Assembly (NCBI GenBank): GCA_019239915.1
Contig: JAFAZF010000071.1
Location: 1-55,826, forward strand
DNA from: Sphingomonadaceae bacterium
GTDB lineage: Bacteria > Pseudomonadota > Alphaproteobacteria > Sphingomonadales > Sphingomonadaceae
DNA: 55,826 bases
Direction: 5' to 3'
In this document: positions 30,138 through 39,418 of the stretch, one piece after another
How positions within the stretch are numbered: position 1 is the first letter of the stretch
Layout of the letters: each line of letters starts with the position of its first letter
Translations under genes and position numbers: made by a program
The notes under the pieces: generated by a model
Databases searched by the model: none
What the model saw: only the letters and a program-made list of their open reading frames with translations
Told to the model about the DNA's origin: nothing

Positions 30138-30806
30138 TCAGACGTGGAGCTCGATCTCCGGCACCCACTCTCCGGCGCTAGCACGATAAAGCTCGGCATA
30201 CCGGTCGGCGATGCCCGGTGCGGTCGTCTCGTTGATTCCGCCGTGGATGATGATGTGGCCGAACCTAATTGCCGCGAGCGCCGGATCCTTCCGCTGCGCG
30301 ACGCTCACCGCCCGCAGCGCAGCCTTCGCCGCCGAGAGCGTCACGAAGCCGGGCCACGGATCGAGCGCGAGACCACCGCCCGTGAACAGGATGGTACCAT
30401 GGCCCCGCGCGATCATGTGCCGGGCGGCCGCCTGCGCCGCGGCGATCGCGCCACCGACACCGACCATCAGATCCGCATCGATCTCTTCGGCGGGCTGTTC
30501 GAGCAGGCTCGCCCAGCGGATCGTCGCGGCGTTGTAGACGAGCAGGTCGATCGCGCCGAACCTGTCCCTCACGCCATCCACCAGGCGCTGAAGAGCGGCG
30601 GGATCGGCGGCGTCGGCGGATTGCGCCACGGCCTCGATCCCGTCTTCCCGAAGCGCGGCGACGCGGGCGTCGAGCCGCTCCGCGTTGCGCGCCGCAAGAA
30701 CGGTGCGCCAGCCGTCGCGCCCGAAGCGGCGCGCGATCGCCTGAGCAAGTCCGGGGCCGCTGCCGATGATCAGCAAGGTCGGCATGTTCGCCGCGGGATT
30801 CGTCAT
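30138..30806 (-). CDS. Short-chain dehydrogenase/reductase, atypical (no catalytic Tyr)
   Basis: A 222-residue SDR-fold protein. The nucleotide-binding loop is GSGPGLAQAIARRFG, the NAG-like motif is VYNAATI, and a Ser-containing strand is near LFTGGGL. Where the YxxxK motif is expected the sequence reads LSAAK, so the lysine stays but the tyrosine is Leu. It may be a reductase with another proton donor, or not an oxidoreductase. The ATG at 30806 is supported by GGGAGAG 7-8 bases upstream; the open frame runs further without support. It is convergent with the amidohydrolase gene, 25 bases apart. Confidence 0.82.
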   Translation of the reverse strand: MTNPAANMPTLLIIGSGPGLAQAIARRFGRDGWRTVLAARNAERLDARVAALREDGIEAVAQSADAADPAALQRLVDGVRDRFGAIDLLVYNAATIRWASLLEQPAEEIDADLMVGVGGAIAAAQAAARHMIARGHGTILFTGGGLALDPWPGFVTLSAAKAALRAVSVAQRKDPALAAIRFGHIIIHGGINETTAPGIADRYAELYRASAGEWVPEIELHV

Positions 30807-30913
30807 CCGTTTCTCTCTCCCGATGCCGCTCGCTAGAGCGGTGGTGCTTCGTAGCACGCTAGCCGCTTTCCACCCGCGAAGCGCTGACTCGATCGGATGA
30901 AGAGAGAGCGCGA

Positions 30914-32671
30914 TCAAACGAGCAGACGCTCGCGCGTCAGTTCGTCGCGGCGGCGTATGCTGCGCGCCTTCAGAAGATCATGCCGGGAGAGGATGCCGAC
31001 GATGCGGCCGCTGCTTCGCTCGACGATCGGGATACGGCCCACTCCGGTCTCGACCATCATGTCGGCGACTGCGCCGATCGGCGTCTCGGCATGGGCAGCG
31101 GGTTGCGACGCGTCGGACAGCAGGTCGGCGAGGCTCGCCGCGTCCTCCGTGTCGATGTCCATCCAGCGCAGCGCGTCGCTACGCGATACCAGCCCCAGCA
31201 AGCGATCGTTCTCGTCGACGACCGGATAGCTGCGGTGGATCGCCTTCTCGGTGAAGAAGGCGACGGCCTCGCCGATCGGCATCGCGCCGGGGAGCGTCGC
31301 GGGCGATCGCGTCATGATATCGCCGGCCTGCAGAAATTCGAGCGGATCGACGGTATATTCCTGAAGGATGTGCCGCCCGCGCCGCGCGATCTTCTCGGTG
31401 AGGATCGAGCGGCGCATCACCAGCACGCTGACCGCATAGGCGCCGCCCGAGGCCGCGAGCGTGATCGGCAGCGCCTCGAAGTGCCCCGTCAGCTCGACCG
31501 CGAACAGCGCGCCGGTCAGCGGCGCCCGCATCGCGCCGCTCATGATGCCGGCCATGCCCAGCATCGCCCAATAGCCGGCGGAACCCGGCAGGAAACCGCC
31601 GATCAGGAAGCCGAGTGCGCCGCCCAGGATGAGCAGCGGGGCGAGCACGCCGCCGGAGGTTCCCGAGCCCAGCGCCACCAGCCACACCACCGCCTTGACG
31701 ATCAGCAGCGCCAGCGCGACGCGGACGGTCAGCCCGCCGTCGAGCAGATGCTGGATGTTGACGTAGCCCGCGCCGAGCACATGCGCGTCGATCAACCCGC
31801 CGAGCCCGACGACGGCGCCGCCGATCGCCGGCCACCACATCCAGTGCAGGGGCAGCCGGTGGAACAGGTCCTCGACGCGATAGAGCATTGCGGAAAGCAG
31901 CGCCGCCTCGAGGCCGGCGACGATGCCGATGCCGACGCCGACGCCAAGCTCGACACCGATGCCGGGCAAGCCGCGCGCGACGAACGGGAAAAGCGGGCCT
32001 GTACCGAGCAGCAGCGGCCGCCACGCCAGTGCGACGAGCGCTGCGACGACGACGGGAACGAAACTGCGCGGCTTCCACTCGAACAGCAGCACCTCGATCG
32101 CGAGCAGAACGGCGGCAAGCGGCGTGCCGAATATCCCGGTCATGCCCGCCGCGGCGCCGGCGACGAGCAGCGTCTTGCGCTCCGCCGCGCTCAGGTGGAA
32201 GCATTGGGCGAACAGCGATCCGATCGCGCCGCCGGTCATGATGATCGGGCCCTCGGCGCCGAACGGACCGCCGCTGCCGATCGAGATCGCGGACGACAGG
32301 GGCTTCAGCAACGCCACCTTCAGCGACAGTCGGCTCTCGCCATAGAGGATCGCCTCGATCGCCTCGGGGATGCCGTGGCCGCGGATCTTCTCCGAGCCGA
32401 ACCGCGCCATCAAGCCTATGACGAGGCTGCCGAGGATCGGAATGGCGACAACGGCCGCGCCGAGATGGTTGGCCGCGATGTCGGCGGCGGCGTCCGACAG
32501 CCGTCCGAACCAGAACAGGTTGGTGGCGATCGCGATCAGCTTGAGCAGCAGCCACGCGCCGAGCGCGCCGCCAGTGCCGACGACGAGCGCGGCCGCCGCC
32601 AGCATCGTCATCCGCCAGTCCGCGCTGTGATCCGCAAGCCGGACCGGGTTTTGCGCGATCGCCTTCGTCAT
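30914..32671 (-). CDS. CLC-type chloride channel/transporter with CBS pair
   Basis: A 585-residue membrane protein of the CLC family. Selectivity motifs are present: GSGGPFGAEGPIIMTGG, with the gating Glu, and GTSGGVLAPLLILGGALG. The Tyr-region helix is also present. Two CBS domains follow at about 445-565 (GDIMTRSPATLPG to the RIVGILSRHDLLKARS end), probably binding adenine nucleotides. It would exchange chloride for protons across the inner membrane. The SD AAGGAG is 5 bases before the ATG. A divergent marR gene 61 bases away shares an operator with it, so the channel is likely under MarR control. Confidence 0.93.
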   Translation of the reverse strand: MTKAIAQNPVRLADHSADWRMTMLAAAALVVGTGGALGAWLLLKLIAIATNLFWFGRLSDAAADIAANHLGAAVVAIPILGSLVIGLMARFGSEKIRGHGIPEAIEAILYGESRLSLKVALLKPLSSAISIGSGGPFGAEGPIIMTGGAIGSLFAQCFHLSAAERKTLLVAGAAAGMTGIFGTPLAAVLLAIEVLLFEWKPRSFVPVVVAALVALAWRPLLLGTGPLFPFVARGLPGIGVELGVGVGIGIVAGLEAALLSAMLYRVEDLFHRLPLHWMWWPAIGGAVVGLGGLIDAHVLGAGYVNIQHLLDGGLTVRVALALLIVKAVVWLVALGSGTSGGVLAPLLILGGALGFLIGGFLPGSAGYWAMLGMAGIMSGAMRAPLTGALFAVELTGHFEALPITLAASGGAYAVSVLVMRRSILTEKIARRGRHILQEYTVDPLEFLQAGDIMTRSPATLPGAMPIGEAVAFFTEKAIHRSYPVVDENDRLLGLVSRSDALRWMDIDTEDAASLADLLSDASQPAAHAETPIGAVADMMVETGVGRIPIVERSSGRIVGILSRHDLLKARSIRRRDELTRERLLV

Positions 32672-32696
32672 GCATGCTCCTTGTCGGGCGCGCAGT

Positions 32697-32715
32697 TATA
32701 TCGGAATACGATATA
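32697..32715. promoter_or_regulatory. Palindromic operator in the divergent clc-marR promoter
   Basis: TATATCG-N5-CGATATA is a perfect 7-bp inverted repeat. It overlaps TATAGT at 32712-32717, a -10 for marR, and TATAAC (minus strand, 32700-32695), a -10 for the channel gene. One dimer bound here would shut both promoters, the usual MarR arrangement. Confidence 0.65.
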
Positions 32716-32732
32716 GTCAATGAGGAGCGGCG

Positions 32733-33140
32733 ATGTCGGGTGGAAGCTCGGGTGCGGTCGACTATGCGGCACTGGCCCAGTTCCGCCACGCGCTGCGGCA
32801 GTTTCTGGTATTCAGCGAGCGCCGCGCGGCGGAGCACGGCCTGACCGCGCAACAACACCAGGCGCTGCTCGCGATCCGAGGCGCCGACGCAAGGCAGGTG
32901 ACGATCGGGTTCGTTGCGGAGCGGCTGGTGATCAAGCCGCACAGCGCATCGGAGCTGGTCGATCGGCTGGAGACGCTCGGCCTCGTGTCGCGCGCGCCAT
33001 CACCGCGGGACCGGCGCCAGGCGCTGATCGAATTGACGACGCGGTCACGCGCGCTGCTCGAGCAGCTTTCCGCCACCCATAGCGAGGAGCTCAGACGGCT
33101 GCGGCCGATGCTCACGGCGTTATTGACGCAGCTGGAGTGA
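32733..33140 (+). CDS. MarR-family transcriptional regulator
   Basis: A 135-residue winged-helix dimeric repressor. The helix-turn-helix is in TIGFVAERLVIKPHSASELV, and the wing is RAPSPRDRRQALIELT with the DxR motif typical of MarR. It starts with a dimerisation helix (LRQFLVFSERRAAEHGL). GAGGAG lies 5 bases before the ATG. It is probably autoregulated through the palindrome at 32697-32715 and controls the divergent CLC gene. The inducer is unknown; oxidants, phenols or acid stress are typical for the family. Confidence 0.92.
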   Translation: MSGGSSGAVDYAALAQFRHALRQFLVFSERRAAEHGLTAQQHQALLAIRGADARQVTIGFVAERLVIKPHSASELVDRLETLGLVSRAPSPRDRRQALIELTTRSRALLEQLSATHSEELRRLRPMLTALLTQLE

Positions 33141-33142
33141 CG

Positions 33143-33168
33143 CGCGCGGCGGCTGCCCGCCGCGCGCT
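33143..33168. terminator. Strong GC hairpin between convergent marR and flavoprotein genes
   Basis: A perfect 11-bp stem (33143-33153 with 33158-33168, loop CTGC) fills the 33-base gap between two facing stops. It probably acts as a bidirectional transcription stop or mRNA end protector. No T run is present. Confidence 0.55.
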
Positions 33169-33173
33169 CCGGT

Positions 33174-33650
33174 TCAGGCGGCGGTCGAGCTTACCCGCGC
33201 GTGGCTGCCTTCCTCGCTGGGCTGGATCTTGCCGCCGAACAGCATCTTGAGCTTGCCGCTCAGCGACATGTCGGTTTCCCAGAGCTCGGCGTCCGCAATG
33301 TCGAAGCGGAGCAGCGCGAGATTGGGATCGTTGCGGCCGCCCGGAAACCAGGCTTCGGCCGCGCGCGACCAGAGCTTGTCGATCATCGCGGGATCATTGT
33401 CGATCTGCGCCGTGCCGGACAGGCAGGCGAAATAATCCTGCCCCTTCGACACGAACTGGGCCATCGCACGACCGCCGCGCGCAAGGCGATTGTCCTTGCC
33501 GATGAAGAAATAGAGCCGGTCGACCTGATCCTTGTCGAGCTGCACGGTCAGCGGTTCACTGTGGCCGCCGCCCTCGAGCCCGATCATCACATAGGGGCCC
33601 GCCTCCATCTTGTGCCAAAGATGCTTCTTCAGTTCATGCTGATCGGTCAT
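33174..33650 (-). CDS. Pyridoxamine 5'-phosphate oxidase-fold stress protein
   Basis: A 158-residue split-barrel flavin-binding protein of the general stress type. It has HKMEAGPYVMIGLEG at the start, LYFFIGKDNRLARGG and AQFVSKGQDYFACLSGTAQI in the barrel, then KLWSRAAEAWFPGGRNDPNL, which is characteristic of this group. Such proteins bind FMN or F420-like cofactors and are linked to oxidative stress tolerance; the enzymatic activity is usually unknown. AAGGAG lies 8 bases before the ATG. It stands alone between marR (convergent) and tRNA-Glu. Confidence 0.88.
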   Translation of the reverse strand: MTDQHELKKHLWHKMEAGPYVMIGLEGGGHSEPLTVQLDKDQVDRLYFFIGKDNRLARGGRAMAQFVSKGQDYFACLSGTAQIDNDPAMIDKLWSRAAEAWFPGGRNDPNLALLRFDIADAELWETDMSLSGKLKMLFGGKIQPSEEGSHARVSSTAA

Positions 33651-33786
33651 CGGTGCGCTCCTTTCGCGACGAGAAGCGACGGCGCCAACCTAAGTTCCCT
33701 TTTCGATGGGCGCGATGGTTGCCGCGCCGGCATTCGCGGGTGTTGACTTCGCGCCCCCCGGCTCCTAACCGCCTCGCTCCGCCGCG

Positions 33787-33863
33787 CGGCCCCTTCGTCT
33801 AGCGGTCTAGGACGTCGCCCTCTCACGGCGAAAACACGGGTTCGAGTCCCGTAGGGGTCACCA
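33787..33863 (+). tRNA. tRNA-Glu (anticodon CTC)
   Basis: A 77-base tRNA. The acceptor GGCCCCT pairs with AGGGGTC (one G-T pair), position 8 onward is TCGTCTAG as in other tRNA-Glu, and the anticodon loop CTCTCA gives CTC. The T loop is TTCGAGT, the discriminator base is A, and CCA is encoded. No duplicated 3' end is seen nearby, so this copy has no integrated element in the window. Confidence 0.95.
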
Positions 33864-34001
33864 TCCGTCGGCGGGAGCATCGCTTCGATTGACCATTTGC
33901 TGCTCCGCAGCTTTTCGCGCCCGCACATCGGACCGGTCTGCTCTTGAGCGTTGGGCGATCGCCGCTACGCTCAGCGCAAAATAGAGCGCGCGGGGGAAAC
34001 G

Positions 34002-35858
34002 ATGCGGAACACGGGCTTTGGCGGGCGCGGTGTGCCTTGGCGGTTCAGCCGCGAAGCGCGACGAGACATGGCCGCCAAGTGTGCGCAGGGGGTGCGCCTG
34101 GCACGTTGGCGGCGGTTGTTGGCCGGCATCGCTGTCGTGCTGATGCTGCCCGGCACCGCGCTGGCCGACTGCACGATTTCTAAGTTCGGCGAATTTCCGG
34201 TGACGATGCGCGGCCTACGACCGATCGTCAGCGCGACGATCGATGGCAAGCCCGTCGAGTTCCTGGCCGACAGCGGCGCGTTCTTCAGCATGATCACGGC
34301 CGGTAGCGCCCGGGAACTCAAGCTGGTGCTGCAGCCTGCTCCCGAGCGGCTCCGAGTCCAAGGCATCGGCGGCAGCATCGACGTCAATGTCACGACCGTC
34401 ACCTTCGGAATCAGCGGCGCCACGATCCCGCGCGTGGAATTCCTCGTCGGGGGCGGTGAATTTGGCGTCACCGGGATGCTCGGGCAGAACTTCCTCGGCA
34501 TTCACGATGTCGAATATGATCTGCCGCACAGCGCGATCCGGCTGATGCAGACCCGCGGCTGCGAGAAAGCCAATCTCGCTTACTGGGCCAAACCCGGCGA
34601 GACCTATTCCGTCATGCCGACGGCCCCGTCTGAAACCGGCGATCACCACACGATCGGTGAAATCGAGATCAACGGTAAACACTTCCGAGCGATCTTCGAC
34701 ACCGGTGCCGGCCTGAGCATGCTATCCAGATCGGCGGCGGCACGGATCGGGCTGACGCCCACCACACCGGGTGCAGAGCCGGGCGGCCTCGCTTCGGGAA
34801 TCGGCAGGCAAGTTGTTCCGACATGGATCGTACCCGTCGAGACCCTGAAGCTCGGCGACGAGACCATCGAGCATGCGCACCTGCGGATCGGCGAAATGGG
34901 ACTCCTCGATGGCGACATGCTGATCGGTGCCGATTTCTTCATCTCCCATCGCGTGTTCGTGGCGAACTCGCAGCACCGGATCTTCTTCAGCTATCTCGGC
35001 GGTCCCGTCTTCAACCTCAGCGCGCACGCGGCGCAGACCGGGCCGGAGCGGCCGCTCGCGACGACAGCGGCCGTGGACGCCGACCAGCCCAACGACGCGG
35101 CGGCGTTCGACCGTCGCGGTGCCGTACGTGCCGCCGATCACGACTATCCCGGTGCAATCGCCGACTTCACGCAAGCCATCGCCCTGGCGCCCGGCGAAGC
35201 GCGCTATCGGGAGCAGCGCGCGGGCGCCTATCTACAGAATAAGCAGGAGGCGGCCGCCGCCGCCGATATCGACAAGGCCATCGACATCGCGCCGACCGAG
35301 GTCGAGGCGCGGCTAGCACGCGCGGCGCTGCGGATCAGGGCGAAGGACGAGCAGGGGGCGATTGCCGACCTGGACGTCGCGGATCGCAACGCGCCGCCGG
35401 CGGCAGACAGTCGGCTGGAGCTGGCGGAACTGTATGACCGGGCGGGATGGCCGGACCGCTCGATCCCGCTGGAGACGCTCTGGCTCGACAATCATCCCGA
35501 GGATGCGCGTCGACCGGTCGCGCTCAACGCGCGCTGCTGGGATCGCGCGCTTGCCGACAAGGAGCTGCCGCAGGCGCTCGCCGACTGCAACGCCGCCAAT
35601 CGGCTGCGTCCGCACATGCCCGGGTTCATGGATAGTCGCGGCATGGTCGAGCTGCGCATGGGCCAGTTCGACAAGGCTGTCGCCGACTACGACGCGGCGC
35701 TGGCGGTCAACGCCAAGCTACCGTGGTCGCTGTATGGGCGCGGCACGGCCGAAGTCGCGCAAGGCAAGATCGAGACTGGTCAAGCCGATATCGCCGCCGC
35801 CGTCGCGCTCGATCCGAGGCTTCCGGATCTCGCGAAGCGCTACGGTATCGCCAGGTAA
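34002..35858 (+). CDS. Exported double retropepsin-like aspartic protease with TPR repeats
   Basis: About 618 residues from ATG 34002 (GGGGA 6 bases upstream). The signal peptide has a long basic n-region and ends LMLPGTALA-DC. Two retropepsin-like domains follow: active-site Asp90 in FLADSGAFFSMI and Asp233 in IFDTGAGLSML, each with its later Gly-rich strand (GMLGQNFLG and DMLIGADFF). From about residue 350 on there are tetratricopeptide repeats (DYPGAIADFTQAIALAPGEA and similar). Single retropepsins need to dimerise; a tandem pair could fold into one two-Asp active site as in pepsin. It should be periplasmic and could process a partner bound to the TPR face. The substrate is unknown. Confidence 0.85.
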   Translation: MRNTGFGGRGVPWRFSREARRDMAAKCAQGVRLARWRRLLAGIAVVLMLPGTALADCTISKFGEFPVTMRGLRPIVSATIDGKPVEFLADSGAFFSMITAGSARELKLVLQPAPERLRVQGIGGSIDVNVTTVTFGISGATIPRVEFLVGGGEFGVTGMLGQNFLGIHDVEYDLPHSAIRLMQTRGCEKANLAYWAKPGETYSVMPTAPSETGDHHTIGEIEINGKHFRAIFDTGAGLSMLSRSAAARIGLTPTTPGAEPGGLASGIGRQVVPTWIVPVETLKLGDETIEHAHLRIGEMGLLDGDMLIGADFFISHRVFVANSQHRIFFSYLGGPVFNLSAHAAQTGPERPLATTAAVDADQPNDAAAFDRRGAVRAADHDYPGAIADFTQAIALAPGEARYREQRAGAYLQNKQEAAAAADIDKAIDIAPTEVEARLARAALRIRAKDEQGAIADLDVADRNAPPAADSRLELAELYDRAGWPDRSIPLETLWLDNHPEDARRPVALNARCWDRALADKELPQALADCNAANRLRPHMPGFMDSRGMVELRMGQFDKAVADYDAALAVNAKLPWSLYGRGTAEVAQGKIETGQADIAAAVALDPRLPDLAKRYGIAR

Positions 35859-35862
35859 CGCT

Positions 35863-37236
35863 TCAGGCGGCTGCCTTCTCGCGCTCCTTCATCTCCTGGT
35901 TGAGCATCTCGGCAAGCAGGAAGGCGAGCTCGATCGACTGGCCGGCGTTGAGCCGCGGATCACACTGGGTGTGATAACGATCGGCGAGGCCTTCGTCGGT
36001 GATCGCGACCGCGCCGCCGGTGCATTCGGTGACGTTCTGGCCGGTCATCTCGGCGTGGATGCCGCCGCCATGCGTGCCTTCCGCGCGATGCACCGCGAAG
36101 AAGCCGCGCACCTCGGCGAGGATGCGTTCGAACGGCCGCGTCTTGAAACCGTTCGCGGCCTTGATGACGTTCCCGTGCATCGGGTCGCATGACCATACGA
36201 CCGGCCGGCCCTCGCGCTTCACCGCGCGGACGAGATCAGGAAGATGTTTCTCGATCTTGTCGTGCCCATAGCGCGTGATCAGCGTGATGCGGCCGGGTTC
36301 GCGCGCGGGATCGAGCGTGTCGAGCATGCGCAGGAGCACGTCGGGCTCGAGGCTCGGGCCACATTTGATACCGATCGGATTGCCGATGCCTCGCAGATAT
36401 TCGACGTGCGCGGAGCCCTCGAACCGCGTGCGGTCGCCGATCCACAGCATGTGCGCGGAAAGCCCGTACCAGTTGCCGGTCAGGCTGTCCTCCCGGGTCA
36501 GCGCCTGCTCGTAGGCGAGCAGCAGCGCCTCGTGGCTGGTGTAGAAGGCGGTCGCCTTGAGCTGCGGCACCGTTTCCGGATTGATTCCGCAGGCCGCCAT
36601 GAAGTCGAGCGCTTCGCCGATGCGGTCGGCGAGCGCCTGGTAGCGTTCCGCCCAGGGGCTGCGGCCCATGAAATCTAGCGTCCAGCGGTGGACCTGGTGG
36701 AGATTGGCGTAGCCGCCCTGCGCGAAGGCACGGAGCAGGTTGAGCGTCGCCGCCGACTGGTTGTAGCCGCGCACCATGCGCTGCGGATCGGGCGTACGGC
36801 TCTCGGCGGTGAAGGCGATGTCGTTGACGTTGTCACCGCGATAGGAGGGCAGGGAGACGCCGCCCTGCTCCTCGGTATCGGTCGAGCGCGGTTTCGCGAA
36901 CTGGCCCGCCATGCGACCGACCTTCACGATCGGCAGCTTGGAGGCATAGGTCAGAACCACCGCCATCTGGAGCAGCACCCGAAAGGTGTCGCGGATGTTG
37001 TTGGGGTGGAATTCGGCGAAGCTCTCCGCGCAATCGCCGCCCTGAAGCAGGAACGCCTCGCCCGCCGCGACCTTGCCGAGCTCGGCCTTGAGCGCGCGTG
37101 CCTCGCCCGCGAAGACCAGCGGCGGATAACTCAGCAACTCCCGTTCGGCGCGCTGCAGCGCGTCCGCGTCGGGGTAGGTGGGCATCTGCCGCGCTTCGTA
37201 GGCGCGCCAGCTTTCGGGGCTCCAGCGGGAGGCCAT
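35863..37236 (-). CDS. aroG: 3-deoxy-7-phosphoheptulonate synthase, class II (DAHP synthase)
   Basis: First enzyme of the shikimate pathway; it joins phosphoenolpyruvate and erythrose 4-phosphate. The 457-residue length and motifs are of the plant-like class II type: [51 protein letters not shown] and [14 protein letters not shown]. The ATG at 37236 is chosen because AAAGGA lies about 7 bases upstream and the family begins SRWSPESWR. The open frame runs 43 codons further without support. Its stop is 4 bases from that of the retropepsin gene, which is convergent. Confidence 0.95.
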   Translation of the reverse strand: MASRWSPESWRAYEARQMPTYPDADALQRAERELLSYPPLVFAGEARALKAELGKVAAGEAFLLQGGDCAESFAEFHPNNIRDTFRVLLQMAVVLTYASKLPIVKVGRMAGQFAKPRSTDTEEQGGVSLPSYRGDNVNDIAFTAESRTPDPQRMVRGYNQSAATLNLLRAFAQGGYANLHQVHRWTLDFMGRSPWAERYQALADRIGEALDFMAACGINPETVPQLKATAFYTSHEALLLAYEQALTREDSLTGNWYGLSAHMLWIGDRTRFEGSAHVEYLRGIGNPIGIKCGPSLEPDVLLRMLDTLDPAREPGRITLITRYGHDKIEKHLPDLVRAVKREGRPVVWSCDPMHGNVIKAANGFKTRPFERILAEVRGFFAVHRAEGTHGGGIHAEMTGQNVTECTGGAVAITDEGLADRYHTQCDPRLNAGQSIELAFLLAEMLNQEMKEREKAAA

Positions 37237-37300
37237 GGTTCGTTCCTTTCGGCGCGCGGCTTTGCGCCAGAGACCCGCGGAAAGCAACAAAGCAGCAATT

Positions 37301-38433
37301 TCAGCCCGCGGAGAAATATCGCGCAATGTGGTCGAGAATCTGGTGCGCCGCAGTGCCGTCACCATAGGGGAAGACGGCCTCGCTCATCGCGCGATGAGCT
37401 TCTTGATCAGCGATCAAACGAGCGGTTTCGGCGACGATACGAGCTGGATCATGGCCGACGAGCATGAGATTGCCTGTCGCGAGCGCCTCCGGCCGTTCGG
37501 TCGCCTCGCGCATCACCAACACCGGCGTGCCGAGCGCCGGCGCTTCCTCCTGAATGCCGCCGCTGTCGGTCAGGATAAGTCGCGCGCGCCGTATCGCATC
37601 GATTGCCGTCGGATAGTCGAGCGACGGCGTGAGCGCGATCGCTGGGTGGTCGGCGAGATGCCGTTCGACGATCGTGCCGATCTCGGGATTGCCGTGAACG
37701 GGAAGCAGCAGACGAACGTCGCCACGGTCAGCGATCATGCGCAGTGCGGTGCAGATCGCCACGAGCGGCGCTCCGATCGCCTCGCGGCGGTGGCAAGTGA
37801 CGAGGATGAGCGGGCGCGGGTCGCCGGCGAGCAGCCCGTCCAAACCGGAGAGTGAAGGCTGGGCTTCAAGGCGCTCGCGCATCCAGAGCACGGCGTCGAT
37901 CGCGCTATTGCCCGTTACCGCGGTCGCGCCGGGGCACGCTTCCGCACGCAAGTGGCCGAGCGCGGTTTCCGTCGGCGCAAACAGAAGGTCGGCGATGGCA
38001 TCGATCGCGATCCGGTTGCCTTCTTCGGGCCAGGGATTGCGCAGGTCACCCGAGCGAAGCCCCGCCTCGACGTGACCGATCGGTATCCCACGGTCTCTCG
38101 CGGCCAGCGCGCCGCCCAGCGCTGTGCTCGTATCGCCTTGGACGAGAACGAGATCGGGTGCCGCGGCGGCGAGCCAGTCGCCCGTGGCCGCGCGGATCGC
38201 GGCGACGGCACGATCGGGATCGCTGTCCGGAGGCATACCGAGGCGCACATCGGCCGCAAGCCCGAACGCCAAGAGCGCGCGGTCGAACGGTGCGCCGTGC
38301 TGGCCGCTATGCACGATCGTCAGGTGAAGCGCGGATCGTCGCGGCCGGCGATCGCGATCGGCGCGATCTTGATCGCCTCCGGCCGCGTCCCGACGATCAG
38401 CGCCAACCGGACCGGCCGCTGCGCGCCGCTCAC
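37301..38433 (-). pseudogene. wecB: UDP-N-acetylglucosamine 2-epimerase gene with a frameshift
   Basis: The non-hydrolysing epimerase that makes UDP-ManNAc for surface polysaccharide. The start is GTG 38433, 7 bases after the stop of the TPR gene. Its frame gives the proper N-terminus (LALIVGTRPEAIKIAPI, GRDDPRFT) and then a TGA at about 38325. From there the family continues in another frame: LTIVHSGQHGAPFDRALLAF, DLVLVQGDTSTALGGALAA, VEAGLRSGD, LVTCHRREA and DSGGIQEEAPALG to 37301. One missing base near 38324-38329 explains everything, and restoring it gives about 377 residues, the normal family length. It may be a real pseudogene, a phase-variable state or a sequencing error. An internal GTG at 38314 alone would lack the UDP-binding N-terminus. 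Confidence 0.8.
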
Positions 38434-38440
38434 CTGGTCG

Positions 38441-39418
38441 TCACGCGCCGGGGATGCCGAGTGCCTTGGCGGCCTCGCCCAGCCGCGCCAACTGCTCGCG
38501 ATCGCCAGCGAAGGCCTGACGCGCGCTGGCGAAGGCGGACTGCGCGCCGGCGGCGTCGTTGAGCACCATCTTGGCGCGCATCAGCCGCATCCAGCCATCG
38601 GCGTCGTGCGGGTTCTGCTGCAGCCGGGCGGCGAGCTTGGCGACCATGCCTTGGACCATCTGGTCCTGCGCCGAGGGCGGCAGCGAGGAGGCCTGCTCCA
38701 TCTGCTCGCGGCTGGGGCCGGGGATCGCGGCGGTGGCGATATCGGCGCCCGATCCCTGCGGCGGCGCGGCGGCGGCCTGCTGTGCGGGGGTCAGCTGCGC
38801 CGGCGGCGGCACGCGCCCGGCGACGTCGATCTTGTTCGCGGTCGCGACCTTGGTGATGAGTTCGCGAACCTGACCGTCCCATGGCGCCCCCGCCGGCGTG
38901 TCCTTGAGCAGCGCGATCCAATCGTCGACGGCGCCCTTGTGATCGCCCGCCATGTCCTTCTCGACGCCGATGAAATAGCGCGAGCGCGCATCCTTCGGAT
39001 CGATCTTCAGCGCGTGGCGGAAGGCGGCGTCTGCGTCCGGCGTCACCCCGGCGTTGCCGGCGAGCACCGTCGCCTCGCCGAGCGCCGACCAATAGTCCGC
39101 CTTGCCGGGATCGAGCGTCGCCGCCTGCTTGTAGGCGCGCGCGCTGTCGGCATAGCGGCCCGTCTCGAAATAGGACCAGGCGAGCATTCGCCAGCCGGCC
39201 GGATCATTGGGGGAGGTCTTCAGCTTCTTCTCGAGCTGGCCGACCATGTCCTGCACGCTGCCGACATTCTGGTTCGCGGCAACCGCGGCGGACGGCGGCG
39301 ACGGCGCCGGGCGCGAGCGCCAGACCGCGACACCGACCGCCGCGATCGCCACCAGCCCCGCCACGATGAGCATGATTCCGCCCGCGCCGATTCGCGCCAA
39401 CCCGCCCTGCCTAGCCAT
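38441..39418 (-). CDS. TPR protein, CcmI/CycH-like cytochrome c biogenesis factor
   Basis: A 325-residue inner-membrane protein. One N-terminal helix (GGIMLIVAGLVAIAAVGVAVW, about 13-33) leads into a periplasmic part with tetratricopeptide repeats (DPAGWRMLAWSYFETGRYAD, KADYWSALGEATVLAG, DARSRYFIGVEKDMAG and a later DADGWMRLMRAKMVL). This resembles CcmI/CycH, which presents apocytochrome c to the haem ligation complex. It is divergent from an operon encoding a decahaem cytochrome c, and that location supports a role in cytochrome c maturation. The other ccm genes are not in the window, so it could be a dedicated extra factor. Confidence 0.75.
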   Translation of the reverse strand: MARQGGLARIGAGGIMLIVAGLVAIAAVGVAVWRSRPAPSPPSAAVAANQNVGSVQDMVGQLEKKLKTSPNDPAGWRMLAWSYFETGRYADSARAYKQAATLDPGKADYWSALGEATVLAGNAGVTPDADAAFRHALKIDPKDARSRYFIGVEKDMAGDHKGAVDDWIALLKDTPAGAPWDGQVRELITKVATANKIDVAGRVPPPAQLTPAQQAAAAPPQGSGADIATAAIPGPSREQMEQASSLPPSAQDQMVQGMVAKLAARLQQNPHDADGWMRLMRAKMVLNDAAGAQSAFASARQAFAGDREQLARLGEAAKALGIPGA

